From Rhizobium croatiense (GTDB taxonomy: Bacteria; Pseudomonadota; Alphaproteobacteria; Rhizobiales; Rhizobiaceae): a stretch of 64,000 bases of DNA. The stretch spans positions 1-64,000 of the forward strand of contig NZ_JAILYJ010000018.1 in NCBI RefSeq assembly GCF_019793465.1, written 5' to 3'. The notes under the pieces were generated by a model. That model ran no database searches. It was given only the letters and a program-made list of their open reading frames with translations, and was not told the origin of the DNA. Numbering within the stretch: the stretch's first letter is position 1; each line of letters opens with the position of its first letter. Position numbers and translations under genes: made by a program. Shown here piece after piece: positions 52,877 to 63,370 of the stretch.

Positions 52877-53278
52877 GGCTATTCCTTTCGAGGTTATTTG
52901 GAGAGTTCGGCGGCGGCCAAAAGGCTTGTTCCGTCGAACCGGAGGCGGGTTTCCCCATCCTCATCCGCGTTGCCTCCAAGGGTGTCTACACGGACCGGTG
53001 GCCTATATTATAAGTCGCTCGGAAACGCAAGTTGCGGATTCAGGCTGGGCAGACGGCCCTGCAGCTGTCAACGGTAATGTCCTCAAAGGAGCCCCGCGGC
53101 CATTCCCAGGGCGCGCCGGGGCCTCGGCTTGAAAAGACGAACATCGTTGAAATCACCTCAAAACCGCGTCCCGTCCAGATGGCAAATCGTCAATGGCTGC
53201 TACCACTTGGCTTGACATTGGCGCGCTTCGCATCTTTGGATGCCGCATTCAAAAAAGCGGCTGAGGAGAAACCCGACC
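52877..53278. other. Divergent upstream region of rplY
   Basis: 402 bases. Near 53213, TTGACA is followed 17 bases later by TTTGGA, a weak promoter for the downstream plus-strand gene. CTATATTATAAG at about 53003-53014 on the plus strand is the most AT-rich part and could be the rplY promoter region. No gene is supported. Confidence 0.35.
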
Positions 53279-54829
53279 ATGCGTCTCAAACTTGTTACGG
53301 CAACGAGCTTGCTTGCCCTTTGCCTTTATGCCACGGCCGAGGCCGTGGAGATCAATCAGGATGGCGCCAACACCGTCAGGGACACTCTGACAAAGTTGCT
53401 TCCCGATGATCTGGCGAAGAGCGGCTTCATCACCGTCAATCCGGCAGGCACGCGCTACGAGATCATCTACGATCTGGCGAAGCTGCTTGCAAAAGTGGAT
53501 CCGGCGACCTTCACGATCAACGGCCTTACCCCGTTCTCGACATTCGCCACGCCGCTCGACAATGGGCTTTGGAACATCGAAGGCGACGACAGGTTCAACG
53601 TCTCCGGGCATTTTAAAGACCCGGATCAGAAAACAACGAATTTCACCTATTCCATCGCTTCGATCGTCTATAGCGGTGTTTTCGACCCGGCAATCAGCTA
53701 TCTGCGCTCAGGCACCTTTGCGGTCAAGGACGTCAAGGTCGCCAGCAAGTCCGAAACCGAGGAAGTTCATGCCGCCATCGCCAGCATGGACCAAAAGCTG
53801 AGTTCGACGGACAGTGCAGGCGGCAACGGACGTATCGATTTTGTCGGCAGCGCCTCGATGTCTGGTTTTGTCGAGCAAGTTTCCGGCCTGCAAATGCCGC
53901 CCATCGAAATTCGTGCCGGCTCAATCAATGTCGATGCCAAGGTGAACGGCCTGCCGGCGAAGCAGATCCGCGACGTGGTCTTCTTCGTGCTCGACCATGC
54001 CGATGAGAAGGAATTGAGCTCGGAAAATACCGACAAGATAAAGACAATAGCGAAGGAAGCTTTTCCGCTTCTGACCTTGTTCAGCGAGACGATCGGAGTC
54101 AACGATCTGTCCATCACAAACGAGATGGGCAAGGGCGGCGCCAAGGCATTCGGCTACACCGTCGCCATCGAAGGGCCGAGCGATGCCATGCGTTTCGGCT
54201 TCGGCATGAACGCGCAGGAGATCAGGCTCGACACCCCGCTGATGCCGGCAAACTACTCGACCTTCATGCCGACCAGCTTCGATCTGCAGCTTGCCGTGCC
54301 AAATCTGGACTTCGCCAGCTTTGGCAATGCGTTGATGGCGATGGATTTCAAGGACAAAGCGCCGGAAAAGAGCGGCGAAGAAATGGGCAAGACGCTCTTC
54401 CGGGACGGTCGGTTTGCCGTCGAGTTTCCCAGGATCAGTGCCAAGTCTGGGGTCTATGACGTCGACATGACGGGCAAGATCGAAGGGCGGGTCGACACCG
54501 AGAAGGACTATTCGATGGAGGCGATCATCCTTGCCCGCGATCTCGACAAGACGATCGCCGCGGTTCAGGAACTTGCCAAGACCGATCCCGATCTCAACCA
54601 AGTCTCCTTCGGCATCATGATGGCGAAGGGCTTCGCCAAGACCGATCCCGACGGCCGTTCGCGCTGGGACATCAGCATCAGCCGCGACGGTTCCGTGGCG
54701 GTCAATGGTCAGCAGATCAAGGGACCGGATGGTCCGGATCAGGATGAGGGGTTGGAGCCGGACCAGGAGCAGGAACCGGAACCGGATCAAGGTCAGGACG
54801 CGGTACCTGCGCCGCCGCAGCAGCCTTGA
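53279..54829 (+). CDS. Hypothetical secreted protein with acidic repeat tail
   Basis: 516 residues. A signal peptide (about 1-22, LCLYATAEAVE) is followed by a long beta-rich region. The C-terminus (about 490-516) is a run of Gln, Asp, Glu and Pro (DQDEGLEPDQEQEPEPDQGQ). GAGGAGA lies before the ATG. It resembles DUF2125/AsmA-like periplasmic proteins only loosely, so I do not assign a family. It ends with its own terminator. Confidence 0.6.
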   Translation: MRLKLVTATSLLALCLYATAEAVEINQDGANTVRDTLTKLLPDDLAKSGFITVNPAGTRYEIIYDLAKLLAKVDPATFTINGLTPFSTFATPLDNGLWNIEGDDRFNVSGHFKDPDQKTTNFTYSIASIVYSGVFDPAISYLRSGTFAVKDVKVASKSETEEVHAAIASMDQKLSSTDSAGGNGRIDFVGSASMSGFVEQVSGLQMPPIEIRAGSINVDAKVNGLPAKQIRDVVFFVLDHADEKELSSENTDKIKTIAKEAFPLLTLFSETIGVNDLSITNEMGKGGAKAFGYTVAIEGPSDAMRFGFGMNAQEIRLDTPLMPANYSTFMPTSFDLQLAVPNLDFASFGNALMAMDFKDKAPEKSGEEMGKTLFRDGRFAVEFPRISAKSGVYDVDMTGKIEGRVDTEKDYSMEAIILARDLDKTIAAVQELAKTDPDLNQVSFGIMMAKGFAKTDPDGRSRWDISISRDGSVAVNGQQIKGPDGPDQDEGLEPDQEQEPEPDQGQDAVPAPPQQP

Positions 54830-55187
54830 GCGCTTTCAATCGGGATAAGAAACAAAAGAGGCCGGCCTTGTGCCGGCTTCAGCTTTTTGACCACAAAAAA
54901 GCCGGGACCGCTGACAAAGTCATCAAACCCCTCTTTCGTCATGTTCGGGCTTGTCCCGAGCATCTGCCGCCGGTCGATAGGGCAGCAGATCCCCGGCGCA
55001 AGGCCGAGGATGACGCCGAGTAGAGAGCGGAGTTGCGCCTCACGCGACAAGCTTCGCCGGACGATCGGAACGACGGTTTATTCTGGGCTTTCGTTTCCAG
55101 CAATTCATGCTGCTCGGTGAGCATGCGTGGGAATAGTCTGGTCCATCTGATGCAGAAATTGAAAGAGCCGGTCGGATGCCGGCTCTT
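54830..55187. other. Convergent intergenic region with two terminators
   Basis: GCCGGC (54861-54866)/GCCGGC (54872-54877) with TTTTT at 54883-54887 ends the plus-strand gene. AAAGAGCCGG (55162-55171)/CCGGCTCTTT (55179-55188) ends prs on the minus strand. Between them I see no gene. Confidence 0.5.
54861..54888 (+). terminator. Terminator after the secreted hypothetical protein gene
   Basis: Six-base GCCGGC stem, five-base loop, T-run a few bases later. Confidence 0.6.

Positions 55188-55188
<1 letters not shown>
55162..55188 (-). terminator. Terminator of prs
   Basis: Ten-base stem overlapping the prs stop codon region; on the minus strand the stem runs into TTTC. Confidence 0.65.
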
Positions 55189-56120
<932 letters not shown>

Positions 56121-56225
56121 GTTGGTCCGCCTGTTATGCGCTGATAGCCGCGCTTTTTAGTCAGCTTCCCCGTGAATGCAAGGGCAAAGGCGCCACAGGC
56201 TTCCATATTTGCAAAAAGTTTGTGA

Positions 56226-57044
56226 CTAACCGCCCTGTGTCTGCCGCCAGGAGGTGAATTCCGCGATGGTTTTCGAGGCGATCTGCTGCATCACCGAAGC
56301 CGGAACGCCCGCCCAGGGGTCGGCCGCGGCCGTCGGCACGCTTTCCTGCCCCTGAATGCGGTGCAGGCGGGCGCCGCCACTGTCGAGAATGTCCCAGACA
56401 TAGACCACGGTGACTTTGCCGTCGTCGCTGAAGGCGGAGAGATAGCCTTTGAGGATGTAGTCGCTGCTCGCATCGTTCGAGCTCTTGATGGAAAGGCCGT
56501 GCGCCCGCGCCTCGGCGCCGAGCTGGCGCGAAAGCGGCGTGACGGCCTGCACCGGCGCGCCGATGATCGGCAGGAAGCGCACGGTATTGCCGCGGGCGGA
56601 AGAGGCGCCGGGCGTGAGGGCGGCGGTCTGTCGCGGCTGCGCGTCGAGCGTCTGGCCGGACTGTGCCTGAGACCCGGCACCGGCCGCCGCCGGCGGCAGC
56701 GCCTGTCCCTCGATCGGGGCGGAGGCGGCGGGCGAAGTGCTGTTCCTCGACAGGGCGTCGGCCTGTTCCTGCATCGTTGTCGGCGGGGCGCCGCTGCCGG
56801 GCCGATAGGCTCCCTGCGATTGATTATAGGCCGGATGATAGCCATTCGGCTGCGAGCCTGCGGCGAAAACCGGTTGACGCGTGCCCGCCAAACCTTCGGC
56901 CTCACGCTGGGTCACCGGGCTTGACGGCGCGCCTCCGGAGGAGTCGCCGATGCCGACCTGCGGCGTCAGCGCGTCGGTGGTGTTGCAGGCGGTGAGCAGG
57001 GCCATGACGAACAGGAGCGGGGGCACAGTCGCAGCTCGCGTCAT
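56226..57044 (-). CDS. Lipoprotein, hypothetical
   Basis: 272 residues from MTRAATVPPLLFVMALLTAC. LTAC is a lipobox with Cys20 as lipidation site. The middle (about 40-170) is low-complexity, rich in Ser, Gln, Ala and Pro; the C-terminus (about 175-272, IIGAPVQAVTPLSRQLG) is folded. AAGGACGG lies before the ATG. The function is unknown. Confidence 0.75.
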   Translation of the reverse strand: MTRAATVPPLLFVMALLTACNTTDALTPQVGIGDSSGGAPSSPVTQREAEGLAGTRQPVFAAGSQPNGYHPAYNQSQGAYRPGSGAPPTTMQEQADALSRNSTSPAASAPIEGQALPPAAAGAGSQAQSGQTLDAQPRQTAALTPGASSARGNTVRFLPIIGAPVQAVTPLSRQLGAEARAHGLSIKSSNDASSDYILKGYLSAFSDDGKVTVVYVWDILDSGGARLHRIQGQESVPTAAADPWAGVPASVMQQIASKTIAEFTSWRQTQGG

Positions 57045-57147
57045 CCCGTGATCCGTCCTTCCCACAATCGCATGAGCCCGCCCGAATTTATGCGGGCGGC
57101 GATGGTCGTCTGTCAATTCCGGATTCTCATCCGTCAATCCCCGGGCT

Positions 57148-58299
57148 TCAAAGGCCGATAAAATCGAGCGGATGACGAGACAGTGCGCGCGGCGAATCCG
57201 CCGTCGTCAGATAGGTCTGTCCGAGCGTCATCGCGGTTCCCGTATCGGAATCGGCTATGATCATGTGCACGAAGAGCGACATGTTCGGCTCGATCGGCTG
57301 CGGATTGCCGATATGGAACATCTGATGCTCCATCCAGGAGGGCGAGAAGCGGGCGCCGAGCGAATAACCGCAGGCATTCAGCCGGTGGCGGGCGAGGCCG
57401 CGCTCGTCGATGATCCTGGCATGCATATCGAAGACGTCGCCGAAGGTGTGACCGGGCTTCAGCACGGTCTCGATCGCTTCGATGGTTTCGCGGCAGGCAT
57501 TGTAGAGCTCGCGATGGCGTTGCAGCGGCTCGCCGATGACGATCGTGCGCATCATGGCGGCATGATAATGCGCGTAGGCGCCGGCCCATTCGAGCGTCAG
57601 CTGGTCATTGGCGTCGAGCTTGCGGCGGCCGGCCTTGTAGCGGCAGAGCAGCGCGTCGGCCGCCGAGCCGATGATGAACTCGTTGGCGGGATAGTCGCCG
57701 CCGCCGGAAAAAATCGCTCCCTGCATGGCGGCGAGGATGTCGGCCTCGTCGGCGCCCGGTTTCGTCAGCCGGATCGCGGCGTCGAGCGCGTCGTCGGCGA
57801 GGTCTGCAGCCCGTTCGACATAGGCGACCTCGGTCGGGCTCTTGATCAGGCGAAGACGGCTGACGAGATAGGAGGCGTCGACGATCTGGCCGAAAGTGGT
57901 CAACTGCGCGTCGAGCAGGCGGGCGACGCGGCCGGTCATGCCGTGCGTATCATATTCGACGCCGATGCGGGCGCCGAGCAGATCCATCTCGACCAGCAGG
58001 TTCTTCAGGTCGAGCGTCGGATCGGCATTGACCCTGTCGACCCAGATATGGATGTCCTCAAGGATCGATGTGTGCTTGGCCTGGCGAAGATCGGCCGAGC
58101 GGGTGATCAGCGCCATAGTGCCGTCGCTCTTGACGATCAGCGTCTGGAAGAAGCAGTAGCCGAAGGTGTCGTAGCCGGTCAGCCAGTACATGCTTTCCTG
58201 GGCGAAGAGCAGCAGGGCGTCGAGCTTTTCTTCCTTCATCTTCTCGGTGAGGCGCGCAAGTCGGCTTGCGAACTCGGCCTTTTCGAAGTGCAGTGCCAT
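57148..58299 (-). CDS. M24-fold (creatinase-like) hydrolase without metal ligands
   Basis: 383 residues with a creatinase N-domain and a pita-bread C-domain. The five metal ligands of M24 aminopeptidases are replaced: Glu237 for Asp, Ala248 for Asp (HAAMMRT), Tyr312 for His (GYSLG), His345 for Glu, and Gly/Gln near 360 for the last Glu. This pattern matches metal-free members such as creatinase and ectoine hydrolase DoeA. It starts five bases after pgeF; a longer frame to 58752 is a shadow. The substrate is unknown. Confidence 0.8.
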   Translation of the reverse strand: MALHFEKAEFASRLARLTEKMKEEKLDALLLFAQESMYWLTGYDTFGYCFFQTLIVKSDGTMALITRSADLRQAKHTSILEDIHIWVDRVNADPTLDLKNLLVEMDLLGARIGVEYDTHGMTGRVARLLDAQLTTFGQIVDASYLVSRLRLIKSPTEVAYVERAADLADDALDAAIRLTKPGADEADILAAMQGAIFSGGGDYPANEFIIGSAADALLCRYKAGRRKLDANDQLTLEWAGAYAHYHAAMMRTIVIGEPLQRHRELYNACRETIEAIETVLKPGHTFGDVFDMHARIIDERGLARHRLNACGYSLGARFSPSWMEHQMFHIGNPQPIEPNMSLFVHMIIADSDTGTAMTLGQTYLTTADSPRALSRHPLDFIGL

Positions 58300-58304
58300 T
58301 CTGC

Positions 58305-59099
58305 TCAAGTCTCCCTGATTGATATCGCTGAAATCTGGCGGCCGTAGTCCGGCTCCTGGCGATGCGTCGTCCGGCGATAGGAAAAGAAGCGCTCGCTGTC
58401 CGGATAGGTGCAGAGGCCGAGGCTTTCGGCCCGAACGCCGGCCCGGGTCAGCCTGTCGATGGTCAGTGCCGGCAGATCGAACATGGCGTGGCCCGGCGTT
58501 GGGGAAGGCATGAAGAAGCGCTCGTAATCGGGATTTTCGGCGATGAAGCGATCGACGAATTCCGGTCCGACTTCGTAACTCTCCTGGCTGATCGAGGGGC
58601 CGAGGCAGGCCAGTATGCTGCCGCGGTCGGCACCCAGGGCTTCCATGGCTGCGACGGTGTTTTCGAGCACGCCGGTCAGCGCACCCTTCCAGCCGGCATG
58701 GGCGGCGCCGATGACGCGATTTTCGGGATCGACAAAGAGGATGGGGCCGCAATCGGCGGCCAGCACGCCAAGTACAATGCTGGGGACTGCCGTCACCATC
58801 GCGTCGGCATCGGGGCGAGCGCCGTCATAGTCGGCGCCGATCGTCACGACATCGGGAGAATGCACCTGATGAACGGTTGCCAGCCGCTCGATCGGCAGAT
58901 CGAACCAGGCGGCGACGCGGCGGCGGTTTTCCATCACCTTGCCGCGCTCGTCGCTGGAGCCGAGGCCGACATTGAGACCGCGATAGATCCCTTCGGAAAC
59001 ACCGCCGGCCCGGGTGAAATAACCGTGGCGGATGGCGGCGCCGGCCGCTTCGTTCAGCAGCGCGCTTTCGATCGGTGCGGGAGAGGCCGCGTCCTGCAT
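58305..59099 (-). CDS. pgeF: Peptidoglycan editing factor PgeF (DUF152, laccase-like)
   Basis: 264 residues. Metal/active-site motifs TVHQVHSPDVV, LAADCGPILF and AAHAGWKGAL hold the conserved Cys and His. PgeF/YfiH hydrolyses misincorporated L-Ser stem peptides in E. coli; older annotation is polyphenol oxidase. I chose MQDAASPAP at 59099. It is the third gene of the lgt operon. Confidence 0.88.
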   Translation of the reverse strand: MQDAASPAPIESALLNEAAGAAIRHGYFTRAGGVSEGIYRGLNVGLGSSDERGKVMENRRRVAAWFDLPIERLATVHQVHSPDVVTIGADYDGARPDADAMVTAVPSIVLGVLAADCGPILFVDPENRVIGAAHAGWKGALTGVLENTVAAMEALGADRGSILACLGPSISQESYEVGPEFVDRFIAENPDYERFFMPSPTPGHAMFDLPALTIDRLTRAGVRAESLGLCTYPDSERFFSYRRTTHRQEPDYGRQISAISIRET

Positions 59100-59209
59100 C
59101 TGTGATTCCGGGCTTTTCGAGAGGTTTGTTATTGTCCCGAGCGCATCGCATCGGCGGCGCGCTTCAAGTTGCTGTTCGCGGGGATGTTGGCTCAGCCGCG
59201 TGCGCCCTG

Positions 59210-60310
59210 TCAATCCACCGGACGAAAGGGCATGAGATCGACGGCCGGGTGCGAGACGGCCATGACCTTGAAGAGTTCGCCCATCCGGCCCTCACCGGCG
59301 CCGGCAAGCCTGTCGACCGCCGTCTGGATGACCTGCTGGGTCTGCCGCTCGCGGTCGCGCCCGAGAGCGGCGGCGCGCTCGAGAATGCCGAGGCCGGTCA
59401 GAAAGTCGCCCTGATGCAGGGCGCCGTTCAGATGCAGGCCTGATGTCAGCGCCGTTTCGGCGAGCTGCTGGAAATCGACATGGCTCGTCAGATCGGCTTC
59501 GCCGGGATGGGCAAGCGGCGGGTCGAATTCATGCATGCGCACCGCCTGCAGCGTATCGCCGAAACCGGTGACGAGATGGCCGTAGTCGATGACAAGCGCC
59601 GTGCCGCCGAAGGCGCGCAGCCGCTCGCAGATCGCCATCATCACCGCCTGGCGGGCAGGGGAAATCTCGAAGAGCGTGCCGAGCGGCAGGTTCTGCACCG
59701 GTTCGGGAAGCAGCGCGGGATCGAGGCCGGCGACACCGGCTGCAAAGGTCAGCTCGCCGTCGGCGTCGAGCCCGACCATGCGTTCGCGGAAGCCTGTCTG
59801 CGTGCGGACAAACTGGCGGATCGGGATCGCGTCGAACAATTCATTGGCGGCGATCAGGGTGAAGCCGGGCGGGACTTCGTCGAAGCCGTCGTGCCAGGCG
59901 ATTCTCTCGCCATAGGCTTCGAGCGTCTGGCTCTGGACGTCGCGCAGACGCTCGCTGGTTTCGACAAGATGCACGCTCATGGTGTCGAAAAGCGGCGGGG
60001 CGATGCGAGCGATGACGCGCAGCATGTCCGCCATCATCGTACCGCGGCCGGGCCCGATCTCGACGAGGCGCACTTCCGCCGGCGTGCCGTGGCGTTGCCA
60101 GGCATGGACGATGAAGACGCCGATCATTTCGCCGAAGATCTGGCTGACCTCCGGCGCGGTGACGAAATCGCCGGAACGGCCGAAGGGCTCGCGGGTGCGG
60201 TAATAGCCATGTTCGGGATCGGCGAGGCAGAGCGAGAAATAATCGGTGATGCTGATCGGGCCGTTGGCCTGGATGATCGCCTTGATCTTTTCGCCGAGAG
60301 CGGTGTTCAT
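59210..60310 (-). CDS. SAM-dependent methyltransferase, MidA/NDUFAF7-like
   Basis: 366 residues from MNTALGEKIKAII. The SAM loop is VEIGPGRGTMM, with the DUF185 pattern REPFGRSGDFVTAPE. The mitochondrial homologue methylates a complex I subunit (NDUFS2). It follows lgt by 17 bases. A role in complex I assembly is inferred from homology. Confidence 0.88.
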   Translation of the reverse strand: MNTALGEKIKAIIQANGPISITDYFSLCLADPEHGYYRTREPFGRSGDFVTAPEVSQIFGEMIGVFIVHAWQRHGTPAEVRLVEIGPGRGTMMADMLRVIARIAPPLFDTMSVHLVETSERLRDVQSQTLEAYGERIAWHDGFDEVPPGFTLIAANELFDAIPIRQFVRTQTGFRERMVGLDADGELTFAAGVAGLDPALLPEPVQNLPLGTLFEISPARQAVMMAICERLRAFGGTALVIDYGHLVTGFGDTLQAVRMHEFDPPLAHPGEADLTSHVDFQQLAETALTSGLHLNGALHQGDFLTGLGILERAAALGRDRERQTQQVIQTAVDRLAGAGEGRMGELFKVMAVSHPAVDLMPFRPVD

Positions 60311-60327
60311 GTCGTTTATCCGCCGTG

Positions 60328-61146
60328 TCAGAGCTGCAGCGCAGCCTGGCGACGGGCGCGCAGCATCGCCCAGAGGCCGAGCAGGATCATCGGCGAGGAG
60401 AGAACCATGCCCATGGTCAGCCAGCTGGTGCCGAGGAGGTAGCCGAGCTGGGCGTCGGGCTCGCGGAAGAATTCGACGAAGATGCGCGACAGCGCATAGC
60501 CGCAGACGAAGACGCCGCTGACGAAGCCGGGGCTTTTCAGCGCGCGCATGCCGTAGACGAGGGCGGCTAGAACCAGAAGCAGGACGATGCCTTCGAGGCC
60601 GGCCTCGTAGAGCTGGCTCGGGTGGCGGGCGAACGGACCGCCGGTCGGGAAGACCACGGCCCAGGGCACGTCGGTCAACCGGCCCCAGAGTTCGCCATTG
60701 ATGAAATTGGCGATGCGGCCGAAGAACAGGCCGAAGGGAACGACCGTGGCGACGATGTCGAACAGGCTCCAGATCGGAATGGAATGGCGGCGGGCAAAGA
60801 GGATCATGGCGATCGTCGTGCCGGCCAGGCCGCCATGGAACGACATGCCGCCGTTCCAAATCTGAACCGCCCGCACGGGATCATGCAGGACGGCTGTGAA
60901 ATCATAGAAGAAAATATAGCCGAGGCGACCGCCGAGGACGACGCCGAGAGCTGCCCAGACGATGAAATCGTCGAGCTGCACCCTTGATATCGGCGACGCG
61001 TTGCCGGGCCAGAGACTGTCACTGGCGGCAATGCGGCGGGCATAGGCCCAGCCGAGCAGAATGCCGGCGACATAGGCGAGACCGTACCAGTGAATCGCCA
61101 GCGGACCGATCGAAAAGGCGATCGGATCGATGTCCGGGAAAGGCAT
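60328..61146 (-). CDS. lgt: Prolipoprotein diacylglyceryl transferase
   Basis: 272 residues. It transfers diacylglycerol from phosphatidylglycerol to the lipobox Cys. The signature GRIANFINGELWG and HGGLAG are present, with seven membrane helices. I chose ATG at 61146 (MPFPDIDPIA); an in-frame TTG at 61176 with GGA upstream may be the true start. It heads the lgt - MidA - pgeF - M24 operon. Confidence 0.95.
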   Translation of the reverse strand: MPFPDIDPIAFSIGPLAIHWYGLAYVAGILLGWAYARRIAASDSLWPGNASPISRVQLDDFIVWAALGVVLGGRLGYIFFYDFTAVLHDPVRAVQIWNGGMSFHGGLAGTTIAMILFARRHSIPIWSLFDIVATVVPFGLFFGRIANFINGELWGRLTDVPWAVVFPTGGPFARHPSQLYEAGLEGIVLLLVLAALVYGMRALKSPGFVSGVFVCGYALSRIFVEFFREPDAQLGYLLGTSWLTMGMVLSSPMILLGLWAMLRARRQAALQL

Positions 61147-61379
61147 GATGGCAAGGAGATCGGCGGCTATCGGCAAGGTTTTCCCATCCGTTGAAGTCGG
61201 CGGAACATGCCGCTGCGATCCCGGACGGTCAAGTCCATTGTTCGTGATCTCGCTTTCGCAGCCCGGGCCGGCGAGGGCTATCCCGTGCAAAGCGCTTGCA
61301 TCGCCGATGGCGAAGCCCTACCTCAATCTTCGAGGCCCGGAAGGGTCGAATTCACCGCATCCGAAGGGAGAAAAACGCC

Positions 61380-61640
61380 ATGACGACCGGAACGAACCGC
61401 ATCATGGATGAGTTCGCCAAGCTGATGACCGACGCGGCAGGTGCTGCCCAGGGAGTCCGCAAGGAGATCGAGACGGCTTTCAACGCCCAGGCCGAGCGTT
61501 GGCTGAACAGCATGGACGTCGTCAAGCGCGAGGAATTCGAGGCCGTGCGCGAGATGGCGATCAAGGCACGCGACGAAAACGAGGCGCTCGCCGCCCGCAT
61601 CGCGGCGTTGGAAGCAAGGCTTGCCGGCGAAGGCCACTGA
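61380..61640 (+). CDS. UbiK-like accessory factor (BMFP domain)
   Basis: 86 residues (MTTGTNRIMDEFAKLMTDA...). It is amphipathic helical with a C-terminal coiled coil (ENEALAARIAALEARLAGE), typical of BMFP/UbiK proteins that support ubiquinone synthesis. GAAGGGAG lies before the ATG. It is divergent from lgt. Confidence 0.85.
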   Translation: MTTGTNRIMDEFAKLMTDAAGAAQGVRKEIETAFNAQAERWLNSMDVVKREEFEAVREMAIKARDENEALAARIAALEARLAGEGH

Positions 61641-62029
61641 GTTCCGACAGAAAGCGAGACACGGCATGGCCTCATTGCCCTATGCCGTGTCTGTCACAAA
61701 AAATTCAGGTGAGTTTTCCACCTGTGGACACTGCCAAAAAAGCCAATACGCAGAGTCGCTTATTCTCCCTTCTGAATTGAGTTTCGAAGTGCTTTCCACA
61801 GTGGCTGCGCCCTATTTTCCTCTCAGGGGGCTGGCAGGTGGCAAGGGTCATTATACACTGATTTTAAATGATGATTCGAAGCGACTTGGTAAGCTCCGGG
61901 CAGGTTATCTGCGTTAAGTCTGGTAGCGGTTCAACGATCATCCGGTGGTAGTTTCCGGTATTTGCGTGTGTCTTTCTTGTGTTCGTACACGAAGTTAAGT
62001 CGCATTCATTCCGGTCAAGAAGGTGCTGC
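61641..62029. other. AT-rich intergenic region with a hairpin
   Basis: GACACGGCAT (61658-61667) pairs with ATGCCGTGTC (61682-61691) and is followed by CAAAAAAT, so it is a likely terminator for the UbiK-like gene. Further on, TCCACCTGTGGA and TTTCCACAG occur. The AT-rich stretch near 61850-61880 (TTATACACTGATTTTAAATG) may hold the promoter of the YbjN gene or a small RNA. No gene is supported. Confidence 0.4.
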
Positions 62030-62530
62030 ATGAACCTGATGGAATTGGAAGTCGAGCGTCAGTCGAACCCGGTCGATATGATCGAGTACGTGGCCTCCAA
62101 CAATGACTGGTCGTTCGAACGGTCCGGCGAGGACGAGATCGCGATGACGGTCGAGGGGCGCTGGGCGGACTATCATGTCTCCTTCTCCTGGATGGAGGAA
62201 TTCGAGGCGCTGCATCTTGGCTGCGCCTTCGATATCAAGGTCCCCGACATCCGGGTCAACGAGGTGGTCAAGCTGCTCTCGGCGATCAACGGGCAAGTGT
62301 TGATGGGGCATTTCGATCTCTGGCGCCAGGAAGACGTCGTCATCTTCAGGCAGTCGCTGCTGCTTGCCGGCGGCGCCGAGCCGACCAACCGCCAGGTGGA
62401 GGTGCTGCTTTCCAGCGCGCTCGACACCTGCGAGGCCTATTTCCAGGCTTTCCAGTTCGTCGTCTGGTCCGGCATGGATGCGGCCAAGGCAATGGAAGCC
62501 GTGCTGTTCGAAACGGTCGGCGAGGCATAG
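62030..62530 (+). CDS. YbjN domain protein
   Basis: 166 residues from MNLMELEVERQSNPVDM after AAGAAGGTG. YbjN domain with VPDIRVNEVVKLLSAINGQ and an amphipathic C-terminus. The family is linked to stress and motility in enterics. It is one base upstream of proC and so probably co-transcribed. Confidence 0.85.
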   Translation: MNLMELEVERQSNPVDMIEYVASNNDWSFERSGEDEIAMTVEGRWADYHVSFSWMEEFEALHLGCAFDIKVPDIRVNEVVKLLSAINGQVLMGHFDLWRQEDVVIFRQSLLLAGGAEPTNRQVEVLLSSALDTCEAYFQAFQFVVWSGMDAAKAMEAVLFETVGEA

Positions 62531-62531
62531 G

Positions 62532-63359
62532 ATGCCAGCCAAGGCTTTCTCCTCGAAGCATCCCGTCGTTCTGATCGGCGCCGGCAATATGGGCGGCGCG
62601 ATGCTCTCCGGCTGGCTGAAGAGCGGCGTTCCGGGCTCGGCCGTCATCGTCGTCGATCCAGGCCCGTCGCCGGCGATGCTGGCGACGATCGGCGAGGCGG
62701 GAGCGACCCATCTTGCGGCGCTTCCGGCAGCGTTGAAGGCAGGCGTCTTGTTCCTTGCGGTGAAGCCGCAGGTGATGGAGGCGGTGTTGCCGGCGGTGAA
62801 AAGCGCTGTCGGGCCGGAGACGGTCGTCGTCTCGGTTGCTGCCGGCAAGACGCTCGGTTTTCTCGAAAAGCATCTCGGAAAAGCCGCCATGGTACGTGCC
62901 ATGCCGAACACGCCGGCGATGGTCGGCCGCGGGGTCACCGGGGCCTATGCCAATTCAGCGGTAAGTGATCAGCAGCGCGAGCGCGTCCATTCGCTTCTGC
63001 GCGTCTCCGGCCCGGTCGAATGGGTGCCTGCGGAAGTCGATATCGATGCCGTGACGGCGCTTTCCGGCAGTGGCCCGGCCTATGTCTTCTATCTCGTCGA
63101 ATGTATGGCGGAGGCGGGCCGTAAGCTCGGCCTGCAGGCGGACCTCGCCATGCGTCTTGCGCGGGAAACTGTCGCGGGGGCTGGTGAACTCTTGCACCAG
63201 TCCCCCGACGATGCTTCGCGGCTGCGGCAGAACGTGACTTCTCCGGGCGGCACGACGGCGGCGGCGTTGGCGGTGCTGATGGCCGAAAACGGCATGCAGC
63301 CTTTGTTCGATAAGGCACTCGCGGCAGCGCGCAAGCGGGCCGAGGAACTGGCCGGCTGA
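62532..63359 (+). CDS. proC: Pyrroline-5-carboxylate reductase
   Basis: 275 residues. It makes proline from P5C with NAD(P)H. The Rossmann motif is LIGAGNMGGAML, and the ProC signature ALSGSGPAYVFYLVECMAEA is near the end, followed by TSPGGTTAAAL. ATG follows the YbjN stop by one base. Confidence 0.96.
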   Translation: MPAKAFSSKHPVVLIGAGNMGGAMLSGWLKSGVPGSAVIVVDPGPSPAMLATIGEAGATHLAALPAALKAGVLFLAVKPQVMEAVLPAVKSAVGPETVVVSVAAGKTLGFLEKHLGKAAMVRAMPNTPAMVGRGVTGAYANSAVSDQQRERVHSLLRVSGPVEWVPAEVDIDAVTALSGSGPAYVFYLVECMAEAGRKLGLQADLAMRLARETVAGAGELLHQSPDDASRLRQNVTSPGGTTAAALAVLMAENGMQPLFDKALAAARKRAEELAG

Positions 63360-63370
63360 CGGAGCCCCTT

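Noticed and set aside
61710..61800. Cluster of TCCAC/GTGGA motifs like DnaA boxes
   Set aside because: The matches to TTATCCACA are incomplete (TTTTCCACC, TTTCCACAG), and no origin gene set (parAB, gidA, hemE, dnaA) is near.
61646..61917. Open frame of about 90 codons after the UbiK-like gene
   Set aside because: It begins inside the end of the UbiK-like gene and covers the terminator-like hairpin and AT-rich sequence; no good ribosome site and no recognisable pattern.
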